A DNA stretch of 64,000 nucleotides from Neurospora intermedia (GCA_037102815.1 BTPP01000003.1:682001-746000), one strand, 5' to 3'; positions 35,445 through 47,807 are shown, counted from the first letter of the stretch. Notes: generated from the letters alone by a model not told the origin. Numbers and translations are program-made.

Positions 35445-38070
35445 ATGGATCTAAATAATCCCCCACGGCACGATGCCTCGATGTCGAACTCGGGGCCATC
35501 CGCAGGCCAACCTCCCCAAAACCAACCATCTCGAAGGAGAAAGAACCACCGAGCGGGCAAGAAGAAGAAGAAGAATAGAAGAACTTCTTTCGGCGTCACC
35601 TCCGAGGATATGGCCCAGGAGAGAATGAATGATAAAGCGCTTGCGGAAGCTAGAAACGGTTTTTATTTGCAGCCTGGAGCCAACTTCAGCAATACCAGCA
35701 TTGATAGCGAGGCGCTTTTGGATCATAGGTGAGTTTTCTGTCATCTTCAAGCGGGGGTTGAGCAGGAGCTTACCCATATCATATTTATAGAGAACAACAA
35801 CCATTCCTACGACCTAGACGGCCATCGATGTTAGTGTCACAAAGTTCGCATTTGACAACACCACAGGTCGCAAGCAGGCTTAAAACAGTGGTGGCCAGCA
35901 GCAACAACAGCGAAGACGAGCACGAAGGAGCACCCCTTCTCTCTAGTTCCGTATTCCAGAGAAGCGAAGGCTTTGCAGGTTATGGTTCAAACGACACCGC
36001 GCGAAGGGATTCGGTCGCCAGTCGTCTTGAATCAAGCAGGGACAGCAGCAAGAGGAGACGGGCCACATCACTTGGGGCAACCGGCACAGAAGGCTATAAT
36101 GTCAACTATCCTCCATCAGTGCCTGGAACTCCTCCCATGGGCGCAACTGATCGCGATTTAAGCATGAGCTTCGGCGATATCATGCTGCGGGATGATGTCG
36201 ACTCCATGCCGAATTCCCCTGGCAGGCGAACTCTAAATGAAGAGAGCGACTTGGTAGGATCTTTGGAACGACGACACACAATCGCATTACAGGCTGAGGA
36301 GGACGTGTGCTTTCCCCAGGATGGCCTCTCTGAAATCGCTGACGAGGATCTTCGCACTCGTGATCCCACTGCGTATCGCATGAAGAGAAGACGGCGCGGC
36401 AAATGGCCGGATCTTGCTATCTTGGAGGAATGGAGCAGGTATGAGAAGGAAGGCAGAAGTGAGGAGCGCCATGCAAAAAAGATCACAGAACCTCAGTTGA
36501 TCAACGGACGACTAAGGCCAGTCCACCGTGGCTGGTACCGGGCTCAGGAAGATGCTCCTTATCGCTTCACATACTTCAATGAAGAATTCCAGAGTACTAT
36601 TCACAGCCAGACCATTTCAGAACTGGTCCCACCAGGAGGCTCCTTTAGACAGCTCTTCATCCCCGATCCGCCACTCCTTTCAGATTCCTCTGATGACGAA
36701 GACGACGAAGAGGATCAGCGTCATGTCGGTCTAGATGAAGTTCTGGGAGGCCAGAACGGTGACCCAAGGATTCCAAGCCGGCAGCCATCGCTTACTACCA
36801 CTACCCAAGGTTACTTCGACGCTCGGAGAGATCGTGGCTCGAATGCCGGAACGACAATCACGGACTCGAAACGTACCTCGGGAGAGCATACGCCAACAGA
36901 TACCAAATCTCCGGAACGTTCCAAGTCGCCGCCGACGGAAAAGACAAGCAAGCCACCAAAATACGGAGACCGACCAGTGTGGTGGCTGGATATCTATAGC
37001 CCGACCGAGCAAGAAATGAAGGTTATCTCCAAGGCATTTGGTATCCACCCACTCACAGCTGAAGATATCATGATGCAAGAAGCCCGCGAAAAAGTTGAAC
37101 TTTTCCGGCACTATTACTTCGTCAATTATCGTTCATTCGACCAGGATTCAACAAGCGAGAATTTTCTGGAGCCCGTCAACATGTACGTGGTCGTGTTCCG
37201 CGAGGGCGTTCTAAGCTTCCACTTTTCGCAAACACCGCACCCGGCCAACGTGCGTCGACGAATTCGTCAGCTGCGTGACTATCTCATTCTCTCATCGGAC
37301 TGGATATCGTACGCCATTATCGACGACATTACCGATGTTTTTGGTCCGCTAATTCACAACATCGAGGATGAAGTCGACGATATCGACGAAGCCATTTTGC
37401 TTCTTCACTCAGAAGACGATCCGAATTTCCCATCGGATAATCTCAAAGAAAAGTCTGAGGCCGGCGACGCAACATCGGCCGAATCTGGACGCGACATGCT
37501 CAGACGCGTGGGCGACTGCCGCAAAAAGGTGATGTCGCTTTACAGACTGCTCGGCAACAAGGCCGACGTCATCAAGAGCTTCGCAAAGCGTTGCAACGAG
37601 CATTGGGAGGTGGCGCCTCGGTCGGAGATCGGTCTGTACTTGGGTGACATTCAGGATCATATTGTGACCATGACTTCGAACTTGAGTCACTATGAGAAGT
37701 AAGTTGTCTCTCTAGTAATCCAATTGCCTCTCCACTCGTTACTACTTTCTAGCAAAGTTTAAACCCAAAACACTAACAATCATTCAACTTCAGAATCCTA
37801 GCACGATCTCATGCCAACTACCTAGCGCAAATCAACATACGCATGAACGAGCGACAGGAGCAGACGGCTGACGTGCTCGGGAGACTCACCGTCTTGGGTA
37901 CCATTGTACTCCCCATGAACATCGTTACCGGTCTCTGGGGTATGAACGTCTGGGTCCCTGGACAGGGGGCCGAGGGCGACCTCAAGTGGTTCACGGCCAT
38001 CACAGCGGGACTGTTGCTCTTTGGGTTTGGTTGTTATTTGATTGCTATGCGTGTGTATAAGATTGTGTAA
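35445..38070 (+). CDS. CorA-type Mg2+ transporter, Mnr2/Alr-like
   Basis: Three exons: 35445-35728, 35791-37698 and 37794-38070; introns 62 and 95 bases. Product 822 residues. The first 60 residues include a strongly basic RRRKNHRAGKKKKKN segment typical of Mnr2 proteins. A long disordered Ser/Asp-rich part reaches about 330. The CorA core begins with RPVWWLDIYSPTEQE and includes FGIHPLTAEDIM and long coiled helices with GDCRKKVMSLYRLLGNKADV. The last two membrane helices flank the signature GMN at 780-782, which forms the pore selectivity site; the C terminus is short. Mnr2 sits in the vacuolar membrane and releases stored Mg; Alr1 is at the plasma membrane. The basic N terminus favours Mnr2, but localisation is inferred. 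Confidence 0.92.
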
Positions 38071-38698
38071 AGATACAGACAGGCACGCAAGCGAGTGAGT
38101 GGAGGCAAGTGAGGAGGAGGGCTTATGATGTACCATATGGGTTAAACGACTATTTTTTGGACGATAAGGTCAAGATCCTATCATGTACTGAGAGAGCACA
38201 TGTTTACATGACAGCGTTTTGGTTAATAAGGATGGGTAAAGGAAACAGAACGAAATACAGGCGTTGTTGGGTGGTGATGGCGTTTTGTGGAGTGAGATTG
38301 AATGTCTGTCATTTTCGCGATTCGATAGACAGATGAATCTAAAAGAATAAAGCGGAAAGCAAAGTCATGTAGCCCACAACCCTGTCTTCATACCTTTGAT
38401 GATGTATTTCATCTACCTGATCAAAGCTATGCCAGTATACATGGTCACGGAACTTTGACTTTGTTCAGCGGTTTAAGCTTCCAGACTGTGGCTGTTAAAT
38501 TCACCAATATTTACCCTTTTCTATTGAACCTTTGCAATGCTCCCAATTAGAGTGTGAAACCGACCGCCACCACCATAACGCCTGACCAGCCTAGAAAAGA
38601 ATGCATAACGACAGAAAAACAGGAACATGAGGCCCCGATACATATTTTTTTGCTCATGTTCACGGAAAGTTGACTGGTTGAATCATCCGTCTGTCATT
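38071..38698. other. Intergenic between convergent genes
   Basis: 628 bases, 3' flanks of the Mg transporter and rna15 genes. No supported feature. Confidence 0.5.
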
Positions 38699-39878
38699 TT
38701 AGCGTAGGCCCTGAGCAGAAAACTGAGCGCGAAGCGCCAAAATCTGCTGCCTCTCCGCTTCCTGCAGCTTGTCAATCGTCTCCTGCGGCAACTCCATAAC
38801 GGCACGCATCAGCGCCTCTGCATCCTGACCTGAGGCAACAGCAGCAGCCGGAGCTGGAATAGGAGCCGCGGCGACAGGTGGTGCTGCGTAGCCTCCAACA
38901 GGACCAGGGGCAACAGGGGGGGTGGCTATGGCGCCGGGATAAGCTCCGTAGGGAGCACCGCCCATAGGGTTGGGGACAACAGGAGTACCCATAGGAGGAG
39001 CAGCAGCAGCGGCCGGGTTGTCGAGAACCGAGTTGATGGCGTCCGGCGAGACCAGACCCATGATAAGGAGCGCTTGGAATATCGCGTAGCTCAGCTGGGG
39101 CGCTTGGTTGAGAAGTTCCGTGGCCCTAGCAGGATCGTTCGTCGCCAGCGTCTTCATCTGCTGGAGGATGTCGAGAAGCTGAGCCGGGGGAAGGGTGTTG
39201 AGGGTGCGGGAGATCGCGTCGGTGCAAGTGACATCGGGGGGAAGGTCTTTGCCCTGGGGCAAGGGTCCGAGAGCAGGAGGGGCGGCGCTGGCGGGGGGAG
39301 CGGTATTGTAGCCTCCCCCATTGGGAGGTTGAGCGTTGTAGCTACCGGAGGCGTTCTGATTCGACTAGGTAGGCCGTCATGGTCAGTGGATTGGGTGTAG
39401 AAGCAAGGTGAGTTGAGTTGGTTTGTGCCATACCCCGCCATCACGATTGCCACCGTCTTCGTCGCTGACAGTCTCGTTGCTGAAATCGACACGCAGCTTA
39501 CGACCCATAATCTCGTGGTCGTTCAGGTTTCGTACGGCTGATGCAGCGGAATCTGGAGATCGGGGAAGGCTCATTAGCGTGTGCGCGGGAGAGGGATACT
39601 TGATACAGAGATGGATACGCACCGTAGTCGGGAAATTCTGCGAAGCCAAAACCCTTTGGCCTTCCAGTTTCGCGGTCATAGACAAGGCGGAAGTTGAGGA
39701 CCCGTCCAGCGCCGCTAAAGATTTCGGTTATCTGCTCTTCGGTAAGGCCTGCATTGTCCCTGTCAGTTGATGGGCTTTTATACATGGTCGTCGTCTAACC
39801 TGGACAGAAGCGAGTTGTCTGCGTACCATAAGGAATGTTTCCCACGAAGACCACACGTGAAGGTTGGCGGGTCGACAT
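38699..39878 (-). CDS. rna15: mRNA 3'-end factor Rna15/CstF64
   Basis: Four exons: 39878-39827, 39748-39623, 39552-39434 and 39364-38699; introns 78, 70 and 69 bases. Product 320 residues. An RRM occupies about 9-88 with RNP2 VFVGNI (10-15) and RNP1 KGFGFAEF (49-56), followed by [14 protein letters not shown]-like ending (here NDHEIMGR). The hinge domain comes next, with [19 protein letters not shown] and [20 protein letters not shown] Pro/Ala/Gly-rich linker leads to the C-terminal three-helix CSTF_C module ending in [12 protein letters not shown]. Rna15/CstF64 binds U/GU-rich RNA next to the cleavage site and with Rna14 positions the 3'-processing machinery in the nucleus. It lies divergent from phb2. 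Confidence 0.94.
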
Positions 39879-40773
39879 GGCGATGCGCGCGTTCACTGTC
39901 GAGCAAATATGTTGTACGAAGCGCAAAGTGTCTAGCAGAGCGCTACTGAGGGTGGAGAGGCACAATCCTGCGTGAGTTTGACTGCGAGCTGTGTGGGTTG
40001 ATCGAGTGGGAATCACCAAGCGAACCAAATGTTGGACAGGTGGGATGGGCAACCAAGAATTGGTATGAATCGATGCGAACAATAGGGACCGCGCAAAAAC
40101 AGCGAACTTTGGCAAATGGATGAGATGGAAGTTAACACAGTCGTAGTTAGACTACCTGGTGGCAATTGGGTCCTCTTTAGCCTTTTCTCTTCAATTTCAA
40201 AGCCCAGGCCTGCTGCCAGATACCGTCGATTTGTAAGATGGGGGTTGGTCGAGGTGGAAATACTCTGACAACGGGAAGATGTTCTGGGGATGGACTCAAC
40301 CTTTTGGTGGTTGCAAATGGAAGTTTGGAGTTCTGGATTTGCACACGTCAAAAATTGGACTCTCTGTCGCTGTGTCGCTTCGACGATGGAATGCAGGGGC
40401 TATGTACTGCGGTACGTCGCGGGGGTGGATACCTCCACTTGTCTCCGAGCTCCGATCCATCAAGGTCCTGCTCCCGTCGCGACAAGCTGGAGCGACCCAC
40501 GTGAGCGTATGGTCTGTGCTTGACCAAAATGAGACAGGCGGTACCTAGAAGTCCAGTTGCGCCAGTAGGGTGGTAGGCAGATGGCAAGTGGACTTTAGTG
40601 ATACGCCTCGCTTGTGGTCCTGCCTGTGGGTGGTCTTAGCTCCGGCGCTGGAAAAGCTCGGGTAAGCTATCGTGACGACTTCAATCCCCATTTCCCCACC
40701 ACATCCGTCAACCAACCTAGGGCTCCTACTCCAAATCATCTTTGGGCCGCCCATTACTTCACAGCAGCCCAGC
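39879..40773. other. Divergent intergenic rna15-phb2
   Basis: 895 bases with promoter elements of both genes. A GGTACCTAG motif lies at 40539-40548. No coding support. Confidence 0.5.
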
Positions 40774-41836
40774 ATGTCGAACAACCCATATCAGGATCTC
40801 CTGAACAAGATTCAGCAGACTGCCCGGTCTCGCGGCGGCGGCGGTTTCCCAGGTGGCAGGCCCCCCATTCCTCCCCGCGGTTTGGGCCCTGCCTTGACCG
40901 GTTTCGCCCTTCTTGGTGGTGGTGCTTGGGTTCTTTCAAACTCCTTGTTCAACGTTGATGGTGGTCACAGAGCGATCAAGTACAGGAGACTTAATGGTGT
41001 TAGCAAGGAGATCTATGGCGAAGGTTCGTCTGCTGCTTTCGCCGCTCGGTCTCGATCTCGCTAGCCTTAATCGGTTTTCTGACAAGTTGAATAGGAACCC
41101 ATCTCATGATCCCCTGGTTCGAGACCCCCATTACCTACGATGTCCGCGCGAAGCCTAGAAACGTGTCCTCCTTGACCGGTACCAAGGATTTGCAAATGGT
41201 CAACATTACCTGCCGTGTCCTTTCAAGACCCGAAGTCACGGCCTTGCCTCAGATTTACCGTACCCTCGGTACCGATTACGACGAGCGGGTCCTTCCTTCA
41301 ATTGTCAACGAGGTTCTCAAGAGCGTTGTCGCGCAATTCAACGCCAGTCAATTGATCACCCAAAGAGAGATGGTTGCCAAGCTTGTGCGCGAGAACCTGG
41401 CAAAGCGTGCGGCCCGGTTCAACATCCTTCTGGACGATGTGTCGCTTACAGTACGATTTCTACCCCCGTTCTTTTGCGTCGTAGATATCTTCGGCTAACC
41501 ATACCCTAGCACCTCGCGTTCTCCCCCGAATTCACTGCGGCAGTAGAGGCCAAGCAGGTCGCACAGCAAGAGGCGCAGCGTGCAGCTTTCATTGTTGACA
41601 AGGCGCGTCAAGAGAAGCAGGCTATGGTGGTCAAGGCTCAGGGTGAGGCCCGTTCTGCGGAGCTCATCGGTGAGGCCATCAAGAAGAGCAAGTCGTATGT
41701 GGAATTGAAGAAGCTGGAGAATGCGCGTGCAATTGCGAACATCATCCAGGAGGCCGGCGGCAAGAACAGGCTGCTCCTTGATTCTGAGGGCCTGGGCCTC
41801 AACGTTTTCGAAGATCGGAGGTCCAAAGACAACTAA
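40774..41836 (+). CDS. phb2: Prohibitin-2
   Basis: Three exons: 40774-41023, 41095-41450 and 41510-41836; introns 71 and 59 bases. Product 310 residues. I start at [10 protein letters not shown] because the upstream frame begins only at a GTG. Gly/Arg/Pro-rich residues 17-36 precede the hydrophobic anchor [14 protein letters not shown] (about 38-52). The SPFH/PHB domain follows, with [19 protein letters not shown] and [20 protein letters not shown], then the coiled coil rich in Ala/Lys/Glu with [13 protein letters not shown]. Prohibitin-2 pairs with prohibitin-1 into ring assemblies in the mitochondrial inner membrane that stabilise respiratory proteins and modulate m-AAA protease. The second intron of one frame overlaps no other gene. 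Confidence 0.96.
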
Positions 41837-42757
41837 GCCGAGGCCTTTGGAAGTTAGAGGAGGAGCATGAGATGACGGATAAAAATCTCCGCTGTATATG
41901 TATCTTACGGATGTGACGGAAACCCCAAGTGTACAACAGACTTTAATGAACTATCGGAAAGGCCGCATTTAGCGATGATCTTCAGAAAAGGAAGCTTTCG
42001 CAAAAAAGATATCCATTGAAAAGCTCGTCTGCAAATGGCCCTGTTTAGGTGCGAGGCATCCTCTCTATTAGTGATACAAAGCGGTCATTCAACCTAGCGC
42101 AAAGGACGCCTCGTGGTGGATCAATTAAAGGTGCTGATACAGAATCACTTGAGTTGTAGCTCGGAACATGTTTAGTTCAACGGCGGTCCCATCGGACAAA
42201 AAGTGAATACTTCTTGGTATGACCACCTCTACTGTAGGTAGCTTCAGCTCACAAAAAGACTCCAATGTCTCAGTCAGCCACGGCCATGAATTCATCTCCC
42301 TGACGCGGGTGAGCCGGTTACCAAGGCCGCTATACGTCGGAGCACCTGCACTGTCAAAGCTACCGAAGCTGCCCCGGCAACCCGAAGGGGTATCCAAACA
42401 ACAAAAGCCAGGGCAGCCCAGTCCACAGCCGGTACCACCTAGTGCGACCTCAGCGCAGTCTCGTCCTACCGCTACGACGCTAACCGCGCCGGTACTGTAG
42501 TGCCTGCCCCCACCACCCCTCCCCAGCCCGTCACAACAGTGACCGTTTTCCCCGATGACCAACTCAACTCCTTGAACCACTCCATTACCAACATCAACCA
42601 TCCCGATATAGTCAGCTTCTTGAGTCAACAGAAGCTTCGTATCCAGGCGCATAAAGAGACAACAAGACCCCGGCCCAACTCAAGCGCTCAACCCCACTCA
42701 TCCATCGCCCCAGCGAAGCGAACTCTTTCCCATCAAACCAGTCGCAAACTATTCAAG
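41837..42757. other. Intergenic phb2-nedd8
   Basis: 921 bases. Frames at 42219-42500 and 42500-42772 are Pro/Thr-rich and without homology; they most likely reflect the C-rich leader of the NEDD8 gene. Confidence 0.5.
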
Positions 42758-43470
42758 ATGCAGATCAAGTGAGCTTTCGAACTTTCGCCTTTCCTCGTCC
42801 GATAGTCGCAGTATGCATATTGCGGCTGCATAGCTGCTATCTATGCTCCCTATGCATTTTGGACTATATCCCCAGGCCAAGCCAGTACCACGGCTAACCA
42901 TTCCTTTTACTTTGTTCGCACAGGGTCCGGACTCTTACAGGCAAGGAGATTGAGCTCGACATTGAGCCCGATACCAAGGTACGTCCCTCCCTTCTTGTCA
43001 GAGGGATCGGGTTTTGCGCCCGCGCGGGTAGAATCCGCGATCGGCTTAGCCGTGGAAACAGGAAGAAAAGAAACAAAAAAAAAAAAAAAAACAATAACAA
43101 AAAAAAACCGGGTCGATCGATCGATTATCACCTCCACGATGCCTCAACGATTTGCGCTCTCGATTATCACGATGGCTACGAGCTCATTCGAACATCCGAC
43201 TGATTCAGGCAATACACACAGGTTGCCCACATCAAGGAGAAGGTTGAAGAAAAGGAGGGTATCCCTCCCGTACAGCAACGTTTGATCTTTGGCGGAAAGC
43301 AAATGTCAGTTCTGACCTAGCTACATCAGATCCATCCTCTTGGCGTTGGTGTGGTGTCTGACATGATTGCGAAACAAAACAGGGTCGATGACAAGACGGC
43401 AACCGATTACCAACTCGAAGGCGGTGCGACTCTCCATCTCGTTTTGGCTCTTAGAGGTGGAAGGTGGTAG
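42758..43470 (+). CDS. nedd8: Ubiquitin-like modifier NEDD8/Rub1
   Basis: Four exons: 42758-42768, 42924-42978, 43222-43304 and 43383-43470; introns 155, 243 and 78 bases, so introns outweigh coding sequence. Product 78 residues. It is a full ubiquitin fold starting [18 protein letters not shown] and ending LALRGG at 71-76, followed by a two-residue Arg-Trp tail that must be removed by a hydrolase to expose Gly76. Ala72 (ubiquitin has Arg72) is the residue that directs NEDD8 to its own E1. Lys48 is present. NEDD8 is conjugated to cullins and activates cullin-RING ligases. The first coding exon is only 11 bases. The second intron contains a poly-A/AAC-rich stretch. Confidence 0.95.
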
Positions 43471-44246
43471 GCTTTTGAGAAAGCTCCGGCTTGCTTGAAG
43501 AGAAACAAAAATACGCATACATTAATGAGATAACGACGTTTACCCAAAAAACCTATAGACTGGGTGCTATATGTTGGTGCTCCGACAAAGACAAGTGGAC
43601 GTTCTGGTGTTTACAGGACTACTTAGACGACGAAATCCCGAAAGGTTGAGGATAGGGCGCTCTTGACGGATGAAAAGGATGGGATTTGTACGCTCCACCG
43701 ATCAAAGGTGAGATGCTAAGGAAAAGGCTAACACTTGCCGTTGGAAAGCTTGGATGACCCAAGAACGGGAAGGATTTGTTCTCATCATCGGAATTTCAAG
43801 GCAGGTAACCAGGCAATACAACAATTATTCAGATTGGGTCAGAAGATATGAGTCCACCAAAACGTGTTTTATTGTCGCGCGGAAGAGCAAGTACCTCGCT
43901 TTTGGTCCATTTCCCACCCTAAATTCAGCCTAAGCCCTTGCGCTCCGTAGTCATATTGCCCGAAAACAACGCCCCTGTTCCTATAAAGATCTCAAACCGC
44001 TGAAAACGCCATATATGTTGATCCCTAGATATGACACCAGAAACTTCCTTCACATTATATGCCCGTCCCTTATCTTTCGGTGTAAGCAGGTAATTTCCCA
44101 TCTCAGTTCCAATAAGCATTTCCAACTCCATAACTCCCATAGATCCTGTATCCCCAATCATAACCCCGCTCGTTCAAAATCCTCCTCTAGGACCACACGA
44201 GGATCCACAATCCCCGACTACAACCCTATCCTTTGAGATTCTCCCC
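43471..44246. other. Intergenic between convergent genes
   Basis: 776 bases, 3' flanks of nedd8 and the Elongin A gene. No supported feature. Confidence 0.5.
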
Positions 44247-45422
44247 TCAAACACGACGAACTTTCTTGGCAGGCTTCATGAAAATGTCGACTTGCTTGCG
44301 CTTAGCCCCAGGCAAGCTTTCGGGGCGCCTGCCGGAAGATGATGATGTCGCAGGTTGGAGACGTCCGATATTTGATGAACGGCCAGTATTTGTTGTCGAA
44401 GCTGGAGGCGGCCGACTGGTAGTGGTGGGCCTGGCACTGGTAGCAGCGGCTCGTGGTTGGGAGTTGGCACCAGGACTGGCGGAAAGAAGACCACGTTTCG
44501 GCTTCAAAGGGGGGCTGCGAGCGTCTTCGTCATCTAAGTCGCCGAAAAGATCATCCATGTCGTCGCCTGAGGCACCTTTGTCGTTGTGGCGGCTGTTGTC
44601 GTAATGGTGGTCGTTGTCATCATCGTCGAAGCTCAACACGTTAGGAGCATGGCCGGAGCTGCCGCTTTTTCCGCCGTTCTTGATTTGCAGAAGGCGAGCT
44701 TCTCGGTCTTTTTGTTGTCGCGAGCTTGTGGCGGGTCTGATGCGAGGGCCCTCGATGACCGGGGCGGAATCGATGTCGAACTGGTTCTGAATACGCTTCT
44801 CTTCGATCAACCTGTCAGGAGCCCGGGTGAGTTCCGTCTTCCTAGCCATGAGCATGACGGAGGGCTTGGCGAGCTTGCGGCGGTGAGCATCCAGTTTCGC
44901 CTCCCTAGTGGCCTTTTGCAGGAACGTCGCTCTTTTCATGGGCGGATCTGAGGAGGTGCTGAACCCACGGAAGCCGGGTCCGAAAGTACGGGCCTTAGGG
45001 GCTGGCAGCTTGCGAGCGACCTGGGCGGATACAATGGTGGTTGTGCGCGATGATTTCTGATCGTTGACGGCGGCCATTTTCGCTCTGAGAGCCTCTGTGG
45101 CGAGTTCGTCTGACTCCTTCTGGAGTTTGCCGTACTTCTCATACACCTTATGCCATGATTTGGGGTTGCTCGGTTCCCAGCGGTGCTTGTTGTGGAGAAG
45201 TCCGTACTTGCGTTCGATGAAACGACGCCAGGATTCGGCGGTCAGCTCGTAGATTTCGTCGCCGCTATGAAGTTCAATTGTGCGGAGGTGCTCTGGCGTT
45301 CTGACGGCTTTGAGGATCTGGCTGGCGATTTTTGATGGCACGTCGTCCAGGCAGGTGATATCCTGAGCATTGTCGATGGCGAGCTTGAGAGCCATGTCGA
45401 GAAGTGAGCGTGGCCCAGGCAT
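44247..45422 (-). CDS. Elongin A
   Basis: Single exon, 391 residues. The Elongin A domain spans about 1-130: an F-box-like helical part MPGPRSLLDMALKLAID with DDVPSKIASQILKAV, then WRRFIERKYG and the HRWEPSNPKSWHKVYEKY block that closes the domain. The remainder is basic and disordered, with a run of Asp/His in the DDDDNDHHYD area and a Lys/Arg-rich end (KKVRRV) that could serve as nuclear signal. Elongin A raises the elongation rate of RNA polymerase II and, with Elongin C and a cullin, also targets stalled polymerase for degradation. Fungal members are shorter than animal ones, as here. No intron. Divergent from the THOC7 gene. Confidence 0.9.
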   Translation of the reverse strand: MPGPRSLLDMALKLAIDNAQDITCLDDVPSKIASQILKAVRTPEHLRTIELHSGDEIYELTAESWRRFIERKYGLLHNKHRWEPSNPKSWHKVYEKYGKLQKESDELATEALRAKMAAVNDQKSSRTTTIVSAQVARKLPAPKARTFGPGFRGFSTSSDPPMKRATFLQKATREAKLDAHRRKLAKPSVMLMARKTELTRAPDRLIEEKRIQNQFDIDSAPVIEGPRIRPATSSRQQKDREARLLQIKNGGKSGSSGHAPNVLSFDDDDNDHHYDNSRHNDKGASGDDMDDLFGDLDDEDARSPPLKPKRGLLSASPGANSQPRAAATSARPTTTSRPPPASTTNTGRSSNIGRLQPATSSSSGRRPESLPGAKRKQVDIFMKPAKKVRRV

Positions 45423-46359
45423 GGTGACTGAATTATGGGGCTCCTTGCTGTTATGCTCGAGTAACTAGTACGAGTTTGGGATTTGTCTAGAAGGTACTTA
45501 GTATCGAGATATATCGAGGACAGTGGTTGTTGGGCGAAGTACAAGGGCGTGTTAACCCAGCGTGCCACAGCCTTCTTCTCTTTGAAAGTTGATGAGGTGT
45601 GGCTGGATGACGACAGATGTAGAACGATGATGTGTTCGGTCGTAGAATTCTGATTGTGATTGAATCAAGAATGTCCTTCAGGATGTCTTCGCAGCGGCTA
45701 AGTGATTATGGTATTCAGAGCCAACCGTCAGGTTATCGGTGTACAAGCAAGCGAGACGAATCTGGAGTGAAGGTTGAGGTTCGAGGTTGACCGACTGGCT
45801 GTTAAAGAGGTGTCCATGGCCATGTATTTGTAGGTCTCGGCTGGGCCGAAGTACTCCGAAGTACACGTATCACTGGCGCGGGGCAGAGCTGCAACTTGAA
45901 ATGTCCGCAGGGTACATGCGAGATACACCTGGCTTTCAGTTGGGAGTCCAGTCTATTCGATCCTCCTGAACAGGTAAGCGGAACCTTGACGGCTGATATG
46001 TGGCCCCCACCTGCTCCCTGCAGTGCAGTGCATCCACCAACGAAAATACTCCCTTCTCCGCCAAGAGGTCCATGCTTCAGTTTCCAGCAGTCCGTACGAT
46101 TGGTGTAACCATCAGTCTTCCACCCATACATCATCAGCCTCTTGATTCCTTTCACCTTCATACATTCGATAAAGAAAGAAATCAGCAAGACTGCACAAAG
46201 TTCTCCGGCGCAATCGAAGACTTCACTTTCTACCCTCTGTCGTCTTCTTCTTATTTCCACTTTCTTCGTATCATTGGACTCCTTTTCAATCATATTTGTG
46301 TCCGTCAAAAAATCAAACATTGACGCTGATCATCTCGATACCAGCATCACAACCACAGG
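45423..46359. other. Divergent intergenic, Elongin A and THOC7 genes
   Basis: 937 bases. Pyrimidine-rich leader of the THOC7 gene at about 46200-46350. No coding support. Confidence 0.5.
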
Positions 46360-47544
46360 ATGGCTTCCTGGGGTCTACTTGACGACAAGGAGGAGAATGA
46401 GCTCCACAAGTCACGACTTCTCAACGTGGAAGAGAAGCCCTTCAAGCGCGTGACTAAGCGCCTTAGCACTCTTCACTCCTTAACCCTCTCGAGAGCTCGT
46501 CAAGCACCCACCCCGCCTCCGGAGGGCAATGGCGCGACTGCTGGAGCTACCGAGCAGGAAGTCCAAACGCCTACCGTGACTGGCGATTCGGCCACATCAG
46601 ACCTCGCTCAGCTCAAGGAGGACATCATTCTGGACTTTGCCGCCTTTGATAGCAGCATCGCGCGGCTTCAGTTTCTTCTGACTGCCAACGAGCGTGAACG
46701 CGAACGATATGTCGCCGAGCGTGAGCGCATTCTTAACACGGCACAGGCGGTGCGCAACAACACTGTCCAGCTACGTGTTCAACTAGAGCAGGCCCGTGCC
46801 ACGCTCGAGGAGCGCAAGAAGTTCGATGAGCTGGCTGATAAGATCACCAACAACCCTGCTTTGCGTACCAGGGCAGAGCAGGCGGCGAACCTGAGGAAAC
46901 TGGAGGAGGAGATTGCCGAGTTAAAGACGGAAAGCGAGACCTACGGCATTACGTGGCATGAGCGGCGCGACCAGTTTGCTAAAATTATGGATGAGAGCAT
47001 GCGGTTGAGGCGGTTGATCCGTGATGAGAAGGAGGAGGTGGAGCGCCGCGAAGGCATGGGCGATGACGAAGGCGGTGCCGGCGACACCGAGGCGGACGCC
47101 GGACAGACCCCACGGCCCGGGATCTCTAGCGGCAATGCAACCCCGAGGCCGGATAGCGGACTGCCAACGAAGAGCGGAGTCGAGAGCGGTGACGCCGCTG
47201 GCACACCTCATCCCGTCTCAACACTTGGCGCCAGAACACCGGCTCGCGATACTCCTGCCCCGGGTGATGAGAACCAGTCGTTCCTCAAGCCGCCTCATGA
47301 CGTCTCGGGAGGTTACTCGCAAACGACAAGCCAGGAAGCGAGCCGCGAAGGTTCTATTAACAGAGGTGATGGCAACGAAGCGACACAGGGAACCGATGTG
47401 GAGATGACTGAGGTCAAGGAAGATGAGGAGGAAGTCGAGGAGCCGGATAGTCCTCTTTCGCCTCTGCCGGACCAGACTCCGCCGCGACCGCGGATCACGG
47501 TTGACGGTCCTAATGCAGATGAGGACACAATGGACACCACGTAA
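46360..47544 (+). CDS. THO complex subunit 7 family protein
   Basis: Single exon, 394 residues. The N terminus MASWGLLDDKEE and LHKSRLLNVEEKPFKRVTKRL matches the THOC7/Mft1 family start. A coiled coil covers about 80-230: DFAAFDSSIARLQFLL, then NERERERYVAERERIL, NTVQLRVQLEQARATLEER and RRDQFAKIMDESMRLRRLI. Beyond residue 230 the protein is disordered, acidic and Pro/Thr/Ser-rich, including SPLSPLPDQTPPRPR. THOC7 is a component of the THO complex, which couples transcription elongation to mRNP packaging and export by TREX. Family assignment rests on the coiled-coil pattern and N-terminal motif. The long acidic tail is larger than in animal THOC7 (about 200 residues total). Confidence 0.83.
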   Translation: MASWGLLDDKEENELHKSRLLNVEEKPFKRVTKRLSTLHSLTLSRARQAPTPPPEGNGATAGATEQEVQTPTVTGDSATSDLAQLKEDIILDFAAFDSSIARLQFLLTANERERERYVAERERILNTAQAVRNNTVQLRVQLEQARATLEERKKFDELADKITNNPALRTRAEQAANLRKLEEEIAELKTESETYGITWHERRDQFAKIMDESMRLRRLIRDEKEEVERREGMGDDEGGAGDTEADAGQTPRPGISSGNATPRPDSGLPTKSGVESGDAAGTPHPVSTLGARTPARDTPAPGDENQSFLKPPHDVSGGYSQTTSQEASREGSINRGDGNEATQGTDVEMTEVKEDEEEVEEPDSPLSPLPDQTPPRPRITVDGPNADEDTMDTT

Positions 47545-47807
47545 GGATATTAGGTATAGGGAATGGTGTTATCGAGCAGTGGAATGGATGGTGTAGCTAT
47601 GTACAATAAATCCGGCTAAGCTCTCTTGTTAATATCATCATGGGCCCAAAATCCATCTTCATTGTACCGGTGGTTCATGTCGAAATCCCAATAATTACCT
47701 CTTCAAAGACGTCGAAGGCCCAATCACTCCGCAGCTTTCACCGAATCTCGATACTTGGTAAATTTGCACCATTCCTCTATCATCTCTTCATCTGAACCCC
47801 CCACCTC
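47545..47807. other. Short convergent intergenic gap
   Basis: 263 bases between stop codons of the THOC7 and TBCA genes. Nothing recognised. Confidence 0.4.

Noticed and set aside
40672-40773. N-terminal extension of prohibitin-2
   Set aside because: The upstream frame begins at GTG; the ATG at 40774 gives the usual prohibitin-2 start.
42219-42772. Two Pro/Thr-rich frames before NEDD8
   Set aside because: Low complexity in a C-rich leader region; no family signal.
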